A stretch of DNA of 59,879 bases from Lachnospiraceae bacterium. Lineage in GTDB: Bacteria; Bacillota; Clostridia; Lachnospirales; Lachnospiraceae. Where the stretch lies: the NCBI GenBank assembly GCA_028696165.1, contig JAQVHQ010000017.1:1-59879 (forward strand), written 5' to 3'. A program made the position numbers and the translations under genes. The notes beneath the pieces are model-generated. The model did not search any database. It was not told the DNA's origin and was given only the letters and a program-made list of their open reading frames with translations. Below, in pieces: positions 35,389 to 44,431 of this stretch (the first letter of the stretch is position 1; each line of letters starts with the position of its first letter).

Positions 35389-37779
35389 TTATTCATCAGC
35401 GATTTCAAAGAAGGAATCTACACGGTGCCGTTTGTCCAACAGTTCATTATACTGCAGTACATCATAGGTCACGATAGAATCCGTATCTGCCGTCTCTTCT
35501 GAATAGAAATGATAATTACCGTCTGAACCCAGGTATCCATTTACATTCAAAGCCGGTATTTCCTGCTGAAGATTTAACAGATATTGATTATACGGTGTCA
35601 TCTGAAGCCCTGCGGTTTCCAACAGCATAGATGACAGATAATTGGCACTGGTAAATATATTTTCCTGTTCCTCGATATCATAGTTGGCCCAAATCATAAA
35701 TGGCACCGTATACTTACGCTGAATCTCCTCCAGTGTCAGGTCGTCCTCAGATTTTCCGTACAGCCAATCCATAAATTCTGAATCCAAAGTAGGAAAATGA
35801 TCTCCAAAGAACACAATAATCGTTGGTTCTTCATAATCTTTGAATGAATCTATGAGATATTCCAAAGCAGAATCTGATTCTTTAATCAGGGACAAATACT
35901 GATTCACATCACTGTAATCTGTCTTTTCTGTCGGAGTTGTGGTTACCTCCACGCCTCCTGCCGGATAACTGCCGTGATTTTGTATTGTCACATTGAAGAT
36001 AAAGGATGGTTTATCGCTCTCTTTATTCTGCACAAGGTCTATGATTTTATCATAGTCGCTCTTATCGCTGATGAACTCTCTCACAAGTTCCGGATCATCT
36101 ACATCATCTTCACTCAGGAACTCATCAAATCCCAGCAGCGGATACACTTTTTCCCTTCTCCAGTTTTTAGAGCTGTATGGATGAAAAGCTGTTGTATCAT
36201 ACCCCTGTTCTTTAAGTGTCCATGCCAGTGAATAATTTTTTGTATCTATACTTGTAGAATAAGGAACAGACATAACTTTGAATAATTCAATGGAATTGCC
36301 GGTCAGGAACTCATACTCTGAGTTGCAGGTAGTTCCTCCCAGTACCGATACCAGCATGCTTCCCTTTATGGTGTTCTCAGTCAGTGAATCAAAAAACGGC
36401 ATATAAGGCTGTGTAGTCTCAAACTCATTGACAAAGGACAAGTCTGTAAAAGTCTCATTCATTACCACGATAACATTTGGTTTCTGTTTTGTATCAGCCG
36501 AAGTTTCACTGTTTGAATTACTATATGTATTCTCCATCTCCCGAACTGTGGCTGTCGTGTATCCTTCCGGCTTATCTACAATCATCTCTTTTCCAAAAGC
36601 GATAAAGCTCATGGCAAATCCATTCTGCTTATAAGAAACCATAGGGCTTGACTGCCATACTCCAACTTTAAACTCCTGCATATATGTATCAGAAGTAACA
36701 GTTCCAAAGAACACACATCCAAATGCAATTCCGCAAAGACGAACTGCTGCTTTCGCCTTCTTGCTAAGCGCCAGCTTATGATCATCACTGATAAGCATCA
36801 TAAAGCAGACACTTAAGAGCAATACAGAAGCAATTACAATCTGCTCTGTAATCACGTACTTGTAGCGTCCCGCCACTTCCAGTGCTGTAGATGCGCTGGT
36901 AATATCAATCGGTTGTACCGGTTGCCCTCTGAAGGCATACACAAAGCCATTTGCCAGACTAAATATGTAAATCCCCACGCTGCCTGCAATCACAGCCCAT
37001 CTCTGTGAGTTCAGCAAAAGCAGCAGCAGACAATAAATTCCAAAATAGCAGATTACATTCCCCATAGCGGTAAAGAAGGAAATCTGCAGTGCGTCTGGAT
37101 TATAAACCAGTTCCATCATAATATGCGCTGTAATAGCTGCAATGAGACAAACAGCCAGAGATATACCCGCTTTTCTGTCCGCAGCAGCTTTCTTCTTCAT
37201 ACCTCTTAGGCACCAGATTGTCACCGGCACCATCAGAAGCAGTACGCAGAATAAATACACGGTAATTTCAAAAGAATACGTATATACCGTCCATTCCATG
37301 GCCTCTGCCGACATCTGATCCGGTGACTGTACATAGATTTGATACTCCTGATTCGTCTGAAGCGGTGCGTCCGCTGAGATTGTAAGCAGCGTACTCTGAT
37401 CTTCTACCTCTTTTGAATAGGTGTACTTGTCAATTACATTCTCTCCATCTGCATTTTTCATCACGAATTTCAGTGTACTCGTATCCACCACTCCCATGAC
37501 AGATATTTCCATCTTCTGAAAATTAGAATCAATTGCAGTGAAATCATACTCGTAACTATATACACTATTCTGTGAATTCTTGACGAAGGTTTCCTTATAA
37601 TCAGCAGTCTGCGCAGTAATCTTATTGAAGGAATTATAATTGCCTATAATAAAAATCAATGCTATAGAAAAAACGACTAATTTCCATGCAGCTCTTAAAT
37701 ATACTGATTTTTGCAGTCCTTCTATTTTGTATTTGCACATCTTAATTATTTTCTTAAACTTTACTAATTTTTCTAACAT
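35389..37779 (-). CDS. LTA-synthase-like membrane phosphotransferase (sulfatase fold)
   Basis: Protein of 796 aa. One TM helix (about 33-47), an extracytoplasmic beta-rich segment (50-160), about six TM helices (165-390), then a sulfatase-type domain (430-700). The catalytic centre is VIVVMNETFTDLSF with the expected nucleophile Thr443; GGTTCNSEYEFLTG, YDTTAFHPYSSKNW, IQNHGSYP and FFGDHFPTL are further metal or substrate motifs. The family moves glycerol phosphate from phosphatidylglycerol (LtaS, or GacH, which decorates the streptococcal rhamnan). Its position next to rmlB, with N-terminal homology to the 202-aa protein of the same cluster, favours a GacH-like role here over lipoteichoic acid synthesis. 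This is inference. Own promoter at 37815-37842. Confidence 0.82.
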   Translation of the reverse strand: MLEKLVKFKKIIKMCKYKIEGLQKSVYLRAAWKLVVFSIALIFIIGNYNSFNKITAQTADYKETFVKNSQNSVYSYEYDFTAIDSNFQKMEISVMGVVDTSTLKFVMKNADGENVIDKYTYSKEVEDQSTLLTISADAPLQTNQEYQIYVQSPDQMSAEAMEWTVYTYSFEITVYLFCVLLLMVPVTIWCLRGMKKKAAADRKAGISLAVCLIAAITAHIMMELVYNPDALQISFFTAMGNVICYFGIYCLLLLLLNSQRWAVIAGSVGIYIFSLANGFVYAFRGQPVQPIDITSASTALEVAGRYKYVITEQIVIASVLLLSVCFMMLISDDHKLALSKKAKAAVRLCGIAFGCVFFGTVTSDTYMQEFKVGVWQSSPMVSYKQNGFAMSFIAFGKEMIVDKPEGYTTATVREMENTYSNSNSETSADTKQKPNVIVVMNETFTDLSFVNEFETTQPYMPFFDSLTENTIKGSMLVSVLGGTTCNSEYEFLTGNSIELFKVMSVPYSTSIDTKNYSLAWTLKEQGYDTTAFHPYSSKNWRREKVYPLLGFDEFLSEDDVDDPELVREFISDKSDYDKIIDLVQNKESDKPSFIFNVTIQNHGSYPAGGVEVTTTPTEKTDYSDVNQYLSLIKESDSALEYLIDSFKDYEEPTIIVFFGDHFPTLDSEFMDWLYGKSEDDLTLEEIQRKYTVPFMIWANYDIEEQENIFTSANYLSSMLLETAGLQMTPYNQYLLNLQQEIPALNVNGYLGSDGNYHFYSEETADTDSIVTYDVLQYNELLDKRHRVDSFFEIADE

Positions 37780-37814
37780 TTAACCTTTCCATTTCTTTGT
37801 TCATATTCATTGGA

Positions 37815-37842
37815 AGTATATCACGTTTTATTTAAAAAGCAA
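37815..37842 (-). promoter_or_regulatory. Promoter of the LTA-synthase-like gene
   Basis: TTGCTT, 16 nt, TATACT on the minus strand, about 36 nt before the ATG. Its -35 lies in the U-tract of the preceding terminator. Confidence 0.5.
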
Positions 37843-37874
37843 AGTAAAAGAATCTGGCATATGCCAGATTCTTT
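37841..37874 (-). terminator. Intrinsic terminator of the DUF5722/glucosaminidase operon
   Basis: A perfect 28-bp palindrome (AAAGAATCTGGCAT and its complement, 37847-37874) lies 12 nt after the stop at 37887 and is followed on the minus strand by a T-rich stretch (TTTTACTTTGCTTTTT). Confidence 0.85.
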
Positions 37875-37886
37875 GTTAAATCCATA

Positions 37887-39650
37887 TTAAGCATTATATT
37901 TTGTAAGATTCCACTGCTCGATGATTCTGCAGATTTGTGCGATATAAGTACTGTCCGTAGCATATCCACCATTTTTAATAATGGTGATTGCTTTCACATA
38001 GTCTTTCTCTCCCACTAATCCAGCATATCTTAAGCCGCTTCCATTCTTTGCCCCGGTCAGATATGCAGAGTGGTCTGCGATACTATCCTCCACGCAGGCA
38101 TATTTTCTAAATACGGAATACTCTTGAGTTATGTTGCCATGTCCGTCATCTTCCGGTGAATATTTGCCGTATGTACTCACGCCATCCCATGTGCTTCCTG
38201 CCCAGGTGTTACCTGAAAGGGAAATTTTCATTCCAAAGCAGTTATTGGCTTCCTGAGCAAGATCTGTTCCACCGTAACCGGATTCCAATATAAATTGTGC
38301 AAGTGTAACACAGGCAAGCACTCCTGATTTTTTCTGATCCTGAGTGCACAGCGGACCCACCTGATTAATCGCAGCCTGACATTGTGCCGTATTCGGATAA
38401 ACTGCACTGTTTCCACTGCCTCTAATCGGAGTAAAATTATTCTTAATCTGAAGTCCAAAGTTAGCAGTGACACCGATAGCTTTGGATGCCGTCTCACCGG
38501 TATCTGTCTTGGCTTCTACATAGAGCCAGTAATTTCCTCTGGTTGGTTTCCAGGTTATACAGTTTCCTGTAGTCCATGTATTGATATTACTCCATTTTAA
38601 AGTACTCAAATCATAACTTTTCCATTCAAACTCTACTTTCTTGGCATTTGTCTCATATACTGCTCCAGCGGAAAAATAAGAACCATCATTTCTCAGATAG
38701 ATACCGCTGATATCCACATATTCAACTTCATAATTATGGCTAACCACAACCCCCACGCAGTAATTCGCCGTAGCGCCTCCAGCATTTTTTGCTTCTACAT
38801 ACAACCAATAGCTGCCCTTCTTAGGTTTCCATGCCAGCCAGTTGCTTTCTGACCAGTCGCTGGCAGCATGCCAGGTATAATTTGACAAATCATAATACTG
38901 CCATTTGAACTGGGCAGCATCACTGCTCTTATATACAGCACCGGCCGCGATTCTATCGGTACCCGTCTGCTGATAGATTCCACTTATATTCAGATATGGT
39001 CTGTAATCCTTCCCAATCTGCATTCCCTCGCATTTCGAAGCTATGGCTCCATCATCGGTTCTAGCCTCCACATAGAGCCAATATGCACCGGGAGCAGGCC
39101 GCCATGAATACCAGTTGCTGGAATTCCAGTCTTTCAGAAGATACCAGCTCTTTGTAGTCAAGTCATAATACTGCCATTTAAATTCCACTTTTTCTGCATT
39201 ACTGCTGTATACTGCCCCAGCTGCAATGTATGAATTCTGATCCATCACATAAATTCCACTGATATTAAGCTGCGTTTCACTTTCCAGTGATGCTGCCTGA
39301 ATATCCTCACTCTGTGATGCCGCCTGTTCGTCTTCACTGTTTCCGGCACCAATTGCAGAATCTTTCGCTGCGGGTTCGTCTGTCACAATTTCTGATTCCT
39401 GAGTTTTGTCATTTCCCACATTCTCGTCGGTGGAAGCTGCTGCATCATCATTTTGATTCTGCCCTGTTTCACTCTCTGTTTCTTTTTCTTCTTCTGTCTG
39501 CTTCTTAGCTGTGTCTTCACTAGATTCTGTCTGTTCTGTAGTCTGTACAACCTGCTGTGTCTTATCAGTATCACTTAATGCAAAAGCTGTAACCGTATCC
39601 GAACAAATCAGAACTAAGATCAGTAACAATCCTGTGATGCTTTTTCGCAT
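37887..39650 (-). CDS. GH73-type N-acetylglucosaminidase with three repeats
   Basis: Protein of 587 aa. Signal peptide (1-25) and a Glu/Asp/Gln-rich linker to about 125. Three tandem repeats of about 85 residues follow (ISGIYVMDQNSYIAAGAVY, FKWQYYDLTTKSWYLLKDW, GAYWLYVEARTDDG and close copies). They match the B-type repeats of the 1467- and 927-aa wall enzymes. The C-terminal domain (about 400-587) is a mannosyl-glycoprotein endo-beta-N-acetylglucosaminidase/GH73 domain with the catalytic Glu in LAQFILESGYGGTDLAQ, NNCFGMKISLSGN and EYSVFRKYACVEDSIADHS. It would cut peptidoglycan glycan strands. It is 11 nt after the DUF5722 gene at 39662 and is the last gene of that operon. Confidence 0.88.
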   Translation of the reverse strand: MRKSITGLLLILVLICSDTVTAFALSDTDKTQQVVQTTEQTESSEDTAKKQTEEEKETESETGQNQNDDAAASTDENVGNDKTQESEIVTDEPAAKDSAIGAGNSEDEQAASQSEDIQAASLESETQLNISGIYVMDQNSYIAAGAVYSSNAEKVEFKWQYYDLTTKSWYLLKDWNSSNWYSWRPAPGAYWLYVEARTDDGAIASKCEGMQIGKDYRPYLNISGIYQQTGTDRIAAGAVYKSSDAAQFKWQYYDLSNYTWHAASDWSESNWLAWKPKKGSYWLYVEAKNAGGATANYCVGVVVSHNYEVEYVDISGIYLRNDGSYFSAGAVYETNAKKVEFEWKSYDLSTLKWSNINTWTTGNCITWKPTRGNYWLYVEAKTDTGETASKAIGVTANFGLQIKNNFTPIRGSGNSAVYPNTAQCQAAINQVGPLCTQDQKKSGVLACVTLAQFILESGYGGTDLAQEANNCFGMKISLSGNTWAGSTWDGVSTYGKYSPEDDGHGNITQEYSVFRKYACVEDSIADHSAYLTGAKNGSGLRYAGLVGEKDYVKAITIIKNGGYATDSTYIAQICRIIEQWNLTKYNA

Positions 39651-39661
39651 AGATACCTCCT

Positions 39662-41605
39662 CTAATTTAACAATTTGTCAACTCGTGTAATTAATGCGGC
39701 GCACTCTGCTCTGGTTGTATAGCTAATCGGTGCTAATATTCTGCCATTTTCTTTGCCTGTGATAATCCCTTCTGCAACAGCCCAGGACAATGCCTCTGAC
39801 GCATATGCATGTGCGTCTTCCACATCAGCAAAATATGCTAAACTTGCACTCTTGCTCACATCCGCCTGACGGTACTGTGCATATCGTCTGAGAATTACCG
39901 CCACATCTTCTCTGGTAATTGGATTGGCCGGTCCGTAGATTCCCGAATCACCATACCCTTTTACGATGCCATTATTATAACACCATAAAACAGCATTTGT
40001 ATACCACTGTCCTGATGCAATATCAGAAAAAGCGGAATTATAGGATACCGACGGGCTTCCCATCATTCGATAGATAATTACGGCAAATTGCGCTCTGGAC
40101 ACCATAACTCCACCGCCGAAGGTATCCGCATCCATTCCAAGCATTAATCCATTTTGATAACTGTATTTCACATCTTCCCAATACCAGTCATTGGTGTTGA
40201 CATCTTCAAAGATTACATCATTGCTGGAAGGCCCCGTATAAGAGGAGATTAACGAATTCCAGCTTGGTGCTCCTATAGTGTTAAGACATGAAGATGTATA
40301 ATTGTAAGCATAATCTGTATCCATATATTTGAACACATCATAAGCCTGACGTTTATGACTCTGAATATAACCTGAACGGTTGCCCGCGCCGTACAATTCA
40401 TTAATACTTCCGGATAATAAGCCAAGTTTCAATCCTTCTTCTGCCGGATTATCAATATACGCCCGGAACATCACCGCGTCAATCATATCATTATACTGCG
40501 CCGCATAGTAAGTATATGCGATAAATGCAGACTGCAAATCCTCCCCGCCAGTGGCATCATACCCCTGTTCTGAGAGAATCACTCTATGACTGCTGCCCCA
40601 GTTGTTCTTAATGTAATTTGTCAGTACTTCTATGTTCGACCCACACACATATCTGGTATTCAAACTGTGGGTGATTCCCGGAGAATTCCATATAACCTTG
40701 TCCTGATATGCAATCTCTGAAGAAGAACGAAGAGACGGTGCATATGGATGCCAGGCCACATTCCATCCTGCACCAGGACTTCTGCTGTTCATAAATCCTA
40801 TAAATGCATCCAAAAAGCTTTTTCCTGCATGTCCCGTATCTGTTGCTGTCCAGTTATGATCCATGGATATATAAGCACCTGCGGAAGGATTATAGCGGGC
40901 GATTGCCTGATCAAGCAAGATAAAAGCATTGGCATAAGCACTGGCATTGGTATTCAAATCACTGGATCCGGTGTAGTTATATGCTGTCGGACCATATTGG
41001 TTGACTTCATTACTTAAAACCCAGTTTTTTACATAGCTGCCACTTGGTCCAAATATCTGCATCAATCTGTTAAATATGGAAAGCCATGCACTTCTTCCCA
41101 CATTATCCTCTGCATTCAGCGCATAATAGCTGTGTCCCGGCTGTCTGGCTCCCGGATATATCAACTGCTGCATCGAACTTCTGTCATCCCATCTAAGCAG
41201 CAGCACCATGGTAACTGTAATTCCCTGAGAATTTAGTTGACTGACCAGTGTTCTATATTGGGATATCTGTGCATCTTCCGTAAGAATATACTGGCCATTC
41301 TGATAGCTCACACAGAAATTCAATACCAGATTCAACAGTACATGCTTCACTCCCAGCGATTGATAATCCGGATCTGTCATGTATTCATTTTCCTGGATAC
41401 CCTTTTTCGAATTGCTCCAGTGATCCACAGAATAAGTACCGACGCTCTGTTCATCGCCCATGAAGATGGTTTCATTCCCATCTTCATCCTGTACCGTGAA
41501 GGATGTTCGGGCGTCAAAGTGCGGATAGTCTTCTGCCGCCAAAACCGGAGTTTTCAGCAGCAATAAAAAACATATAACAGCTAAAACTGTAAGATACTTC
41601 TTCAT
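39662..41605 (-). CDS. SLH-anchored DUF5722 glycosidase-like protein (paralogue 1)
   Basis: Protein of 647 aa. Signal peptide 1-23. Residues 30-445 look like a DUF5722-type TIM-barrel, resembling clan GH-A glycosidases: VLLNLVLNFCVSY, VTMVLLLRWDD, VKNWVLSNEVNQY (candidate acid/base Glu), YISMDHNW, WHPYAPSL and RVILSEQGYDATGG (candidate nucleophile Glu). Substrate is unknown. Three SLH domains end the protein (470-647: DWYWEDVKYSYQNGLMLG, VSRAQFAVIIYRMMG, ITREDVAVILRRYAQY, TTRAECAALITRVDKL). It is the middle gene of an operon with a 658-frame paralogue upstream (20 nt gap) and the glucosaminidase downstream. Confidence 0.82.
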   Translation of the reverse strand: MKKYLTVLAVICFLLLLKTPVLAAEDYPHFDARTSFTVQDEDGNETIFMGDEQSVGTYSVDHWSNSKKGIQENEYMTDPDYQSLGVKHVLLNLVLNFCVSYQNGQYILTEDAQISQYRTLVSQLNSQGITVTMVLLLRWDDRSSMQQLIYPGARQPGHSYYALNAEDNVGRSAWLSIFNRLMQIFGPSGSYVKNWVLSNEVNQYGPTAYNYTGSSDLNTNASAYANAFILLDQAIARYNPSAGAYISMDHNWTATDTGHAGKSFLDAFIGFMNSRSPGAGWNVAWHPYAPSLRSSSEIAYQDKVIWNSPGITHSLNTRYVCGSNIEVLTNYIKNNWGSSHRVILSEQGYDATGGEDLQSAFIAYTYYAAQYNDMIDAVMFRAYIDNPAEEGLKLGLLSGSINELYGAGNRSGYIQSHKRQAYDVFKYMDTDYAYNYTSSCLNTIGAPSWNSLISSYTGPSSNDVIFEDVNTNDWYWEDVKYSYQNGLMLGMDADTFGGGVMVSRAQFAVIIYRMMGSPSVSYNSAFSDIASGQWYTNAVLWCYNNGIVKGYGDSGIYGPANPITREDVAVILRRYAQYRQADVSKSASLAYFADVEDAHAYASEALSWAVAEGIITGKENGRILAPISYTTRAECAALITRVDKLLN

Positions 41606-41625
41606 CTAGTTCCCCTCGATTCTGA

Positions 41626-43575
41626 TTACACGTAATCTCTAATGTCCAGATACCGTTTCATAATCGCTGCTGTATCCGCTCTGGAAGCTGGTCCTCTCGG
41701 ATCCAGACTTTTATTGGACTTACCCTGAAGCATACCGGTTGCCACTGCCCATTGTACTGCATCCAGAGCATAATCACTTACCTTATCTGCATCAGTGAAC
41801 TCACTTATATCCTGAGATGCACTTACATCATGCTCCTTGTATTTTTCATAATTCCTAAGCATGATTGCGATTTGCTCTCTGGTAATCGCATCTCCAACCC
41901 CGAATTTTCCGGAGCCGTCCTGATATCCATTAACAATGCTGTGTTCACTTGCCCACAATACTGCGTCTGTATACCACTGTCTTGAAGAGACATCGGCAAA
42001 ACGCCCTGTATAATCAACTTCTGGAGAATTTTCCAGACGATATAAAATTATAACGAACTGTTCCCGTGAAATACTTTGTGCCGGTCCAAAAGTGGTTCGG
42101 GTAAGTCCCGTCATGGTTTTCATCTTATAGTTACCAACTACAGACTGATAAAACCAATCTGCATCCGATACATCTTTAAATGGCTCTAGCCGGTTCTGTC
42201 CATAGATGATAATGTCATCCCACTGATAAATGCCTATAGTTGCCAAATATTTATCTACATATTGTGATGCCTGATCTGTATCCATATATTTGAACACATA
42301 GTAGGATTCTCTTCTATTATTATCATTGTCCACAAATCCCAATCTGCTTCCGTTAAACACTGCATTTTCAGTATCATCCCACCGGGTATACATGACACCG
42401 TCTACCATATCATCTCTTACTGCTGCATAATACAGATATGCAGTAGCTGCAGCCTGCTGTGCATTTCCATTATTTGCGTCAAAAGCCTGTTCCGATAGCA
42501 GCACCCTGTGCTCACTGCCGTAATTATTCTTAATATAGTCTGTCAGCACACTTAGATTAGCCGCACACACAAACTGTGAATCATCCTCAAAGCTAAGCCA
42601 GTCTCTTCCCATTGGATCCCACATATTATAGTTGAACAGCGGCATATATGCATGAAAAGCTACATTCCACTCTCTCCCCCCTAATTTCCAGACTACCCTA
42701 TCAAGAAATGCCCTGGTGGAAATACCCCGGCCCTCATCCGTATGATTCCAATAGCAGGTATAACTGATATATGCTTTTGCACATGGATTATTTCTTTGAA
42801 GTGCATCATAGATCATGTTAAATGAAGTAGCGGCAAGGTCTGTATTTACGTTAATATCTGTAGTTCCTGTATAATTGTATTCTCTTGGCATATTTACTTC
42901 ATTGCCCACAATCCAGTTCTGTACAAAGGTGTCTTCTTTTCCCAGAACTCTGGTCAGACAATCAAAGGCTGCATTGAGCTGTTCATTAGCTGTGGGGTCA
43001 AAGACATTCAGCGCATAGAAATAATGTCCCCCTGTCCCGTCTAACGCTCCCGGATATATCAAATTGCTGATTCCGGGATCAAAGTTATTCGACATAAGCA
43101 GAATCAATGTAACCGCAACACCCTCCTGTCTCAGTTCACGTATACGCAGCTGATAATACTGGAGATATGTATCAAAATTGAAATAGAACTCTTTTCCATT
43201 ATAGATATACCTGTTATTCTCTGTATGCGGTGTATTGGGATTCATAAAATCATCCAGATACAGATTCATGACAACATGATTAATGCCCAATTCCATATAA
43301 TCAGGATCCGCAAACTTGGGATCATCCCTGTACTCAGTTCCATGGATTCCCTTTTTATTATCTCGTGTAGGAACAAGCACCGCATCTTCACCCGCTGCAG
43401 GCGCATCCAGATTCGGTCCATAAAAGCTGCTGCTATACGCCTCTATATTCATCTCCGGCTCATTAATATGGTCCGGATTGTCACACGCTGATACCCTCTC
43501 TGCCGATATACTCACCAGGCAGAGAAACAATAATATAAATCCCACTTTCCAATACTTACTTCTGTACTTTTTCAT
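41626..43575 (-). CDS. SLH-anchored DUF5722 glycosidase-like protein (paralogue 2)
   Basis: Protein of 649 aa. The start is the ATG at 43575 (MKKYRSKYWKVGFILLFLCL) behind GAGGGG; an ATG 27 nt earlier lacks a ribosome site. Signal peptide, then a DUF5722-type barrel with VVMNLYLDDFMN, VTLILLMSNNFD, VQNWIVGNEVNMPREYNY (Glu), AYISYTCYWNHTDEG, NVAFHAYMPLFNYN and RVLLSEQAFDANNG (Glu). SLH domains form the last 175 residues (DWFYQSVVGNYKMKTMTG, ISREQFVIILYRLEN, ITREQIAIMLRNYEKY, ASRADTAAIMKRYLDI). It shares layout and both candidate catalytic motifs with the next gene and is first in the operon, with a promoter at 43660-43689. Confidence 0.82.
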   Translation of the reverse strand: MKKYRSKYWKVGFILLFLCLVSISAERVSACDNPDHINEPEMNIEAYSSSFYGPNLDAPAAGEDAVLVPTRDNKKGIHGTEYRDDPKFADPDYMELGINHVVMNLYLDDFMNPNTPHTENNRYIYNGKEFYFNFDTYLQYYQLRIRELRQEGVAVTLILLMSNNFDPGISNLIYPGALDGTGGHYFYALNVFDPTANEQLNAAFDCLTRVLGKEDTFVQNWIVGNEVNMPREYNYTGTTDINVNTDLAATSFNMIYDALQRNNPCAKAYISYTCYWNHTDEGRGISTRAFLDRVVWKLGGREWNVAFHAYMPLFNYNMWDPMGRDWLSFEDDSQFVCAANLSVLTDYIKNNYGSEHRVLLSEQAFDANNGNAQQAAATAYLYYAAVRDDMVDGVMYTRWDDTENAVFNGSRLGFVDNDNNRRESYYVFKYMDTDQASQYVDKYLATIGIYQWDDIIIYGQNRLEPFKDVSDADWFYQSVVGNYKMKTMTGLTRTTFGPAQSISREQFVIILYRLENSPEVDYTGRFADVSSRQWYTDAVLWASEHSIVNGYQDGSGKFGVGDAITREQIAIMLRNYEKYKEHDVSASQDISEFTDADKVSDYALDAVQWAVATGMLQGKSNKSLDPRGPASRADTAAIMKRYLDIRDYV

Positions 43576-43659
43576 ACGCCCCTCACATTTCCTTCTCCGC
43601 ATTTTTTACTCATACATGTTTCACGAATAAATGCGCAAAATATATTCATACTATATAAT

Positions 43660-43689
43660 ATGTTACCGTATATGTCTATTTTTCGTCAA
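43660..43689 (-). promoter_or_regulatory. Promoter of the DUF5722/glucosaminidase operon
   Basis: TTGACG, 18 nt, TAACAT on the minus strand; a second possible -10 (TATTAT) lies a few nt farther. The leader is about 80 nt. Confidence 0.5.
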
Positions 43690-43710
43690 CCTTTTATTAT
43701 CATAAAAAAA

Positions 43711-43747
43711 GTGAAAAAAGAAGCCACGGACTAAACCCATGACTTCT
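43711..43747 (-). terminator. Intrinsic terminator of the GtrA gene
   Basis: A 10-bp stem with two G-U pairs (GAAGTCATGG against CCGTGGCTTC) overlaps the last codons and stop of the GtrA gene; the minus-strand RNA continues with UUUUUUCACUUUUUUU. Confidence 0.8.
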
Positions 43748-44183
43748 TCCTCTCATCTATCTTCACTTTCCAATTTTCAATCCATAATCTCACATCATGT
43801 TCCAAAAACAGCTTTCTGGACACAAAATTGTAAACGGTGACAATTCCAGTAGCTACAATCTTCGCCGCCATATAAAACATCAGCCAATGTTCCACCATTA
43901 CAGTCATCAGCAACTGGTTCAATCCCAGCCCTACACAGCTAAGTCCCACAAACACAGTAAAGTTTCTCCTGCGGCTGTTGTTCTCATTTATATCAAACAC
44001 AAATTGTGTGCTTAAAGCATAATTCACTAATACTGATACCGCAAAAGAGAACCCGCTTGAGGTAAGATAATTCCAACCCATTAATTCTGTTAATAAAACC
44101 ATTATTCCATAATCTACCAAAAAAGCGACTCCGCCAACAATCATGTGACGAAGCAACTGTTTTCTTAATCTTATCTTCTTCAT
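43731..44183 (-). CDS. GtrA family membrane protein
   Basis: Protein of 150 aa. Start at the ATG of MKKIRLRKQLLRHMIVGGVA with GGGAGG 5 nt upstream. Four TM helices in the GtrA pattern: HMIVGGVAFLVDYGIMVLL, SFAVSVLVNYALSTQFVF, FTVFVGLSCVGLGLNQLL and AAKIVATGIVTVYNFVSRK. GtrA proteins are thought to help move undecaprenyl-phosphate-linked sugars across the membrane or to partner with GT2 enzymes in teichoic acid or O-antigen glycosylation. It stands alone, with its own promoter (44252-44279) and terminator; it likely serves the wall glycan pathway of this region. Confidence 0.85.
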   Translation of the reverse strand: MKKIRLRKQLLRHMIVGGVAFLVDYGIMVLLTELMGWNYLTSSGFSFAVSVLVNYALSTQFVFDINENNSRRRNFTVFVGLSCVGLGLNQLLMTVMVEHWLMFYMAAKIVATGIVTVYNFVSRKLFLEHDVRLWIENWKVKIDERKKSWV

Positions 44184-44251
44184 TCTTCCTCCCATGCCTT
44201 AAAAAAGCACGAATCAAGCTACATATACTGCTTATCTTACAAACCTCAATC

Positions 44252-44279
44252 ATTATACAGCTTTTGAATGAAAAATCAA
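44252..44279 (-). promoter_or_regulatory. Promoter of the GtrA gene
   Basis: TTGATT, 16 nt, TATAAT on the minus strand, about 69 nt upstream of the chosen ATG. Confidence 0.6.
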
Positions 44280-44295
44280 GTGTTTTATTGTAAAT

Positions 44296-44415
44296 TTAAA
44301 ATTTGTGTAAAATTATTTTCAAAGCATGACTGCGTTTTACCGCAATTACAAGAAGAGCAATGGAAATGGCAAGCCATACCCCGGCTATAAGTATCAGCAT
44401 TACTGTTGATGTCAT
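44296..44415 (-). pseudogene. N-terminal fragment of a P-type membrane protein
   Basis: A 39-aa frame (VMLILIAGVWLAISIALL, VKRSHALKIILHKF) with a GGGAG ribosome site. It matches the first TM segment and flank of the P proteins at 44968 and 46645 (VLIWLIAAIVLLIV, KHKNVVSIILY). The exodomain is missing, so it is probably the stump of a fourth P copy at the downstream end of the array, though a short expressed membrane peptide cannot be excluded. Confidence 0.45.
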
Positions 44416-44431
44416 ATTCTTCTTTCTCCCT

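Noticed and set aside
39662-43575. Recent tandem duplication of DUF5722 genes as a novelty in itself
   Set aside because: The two proteins are clearly paralogous but well diverged, with different SLH sequences; this is ordinary gene-family growth. Only the operon context was kept as a finding.
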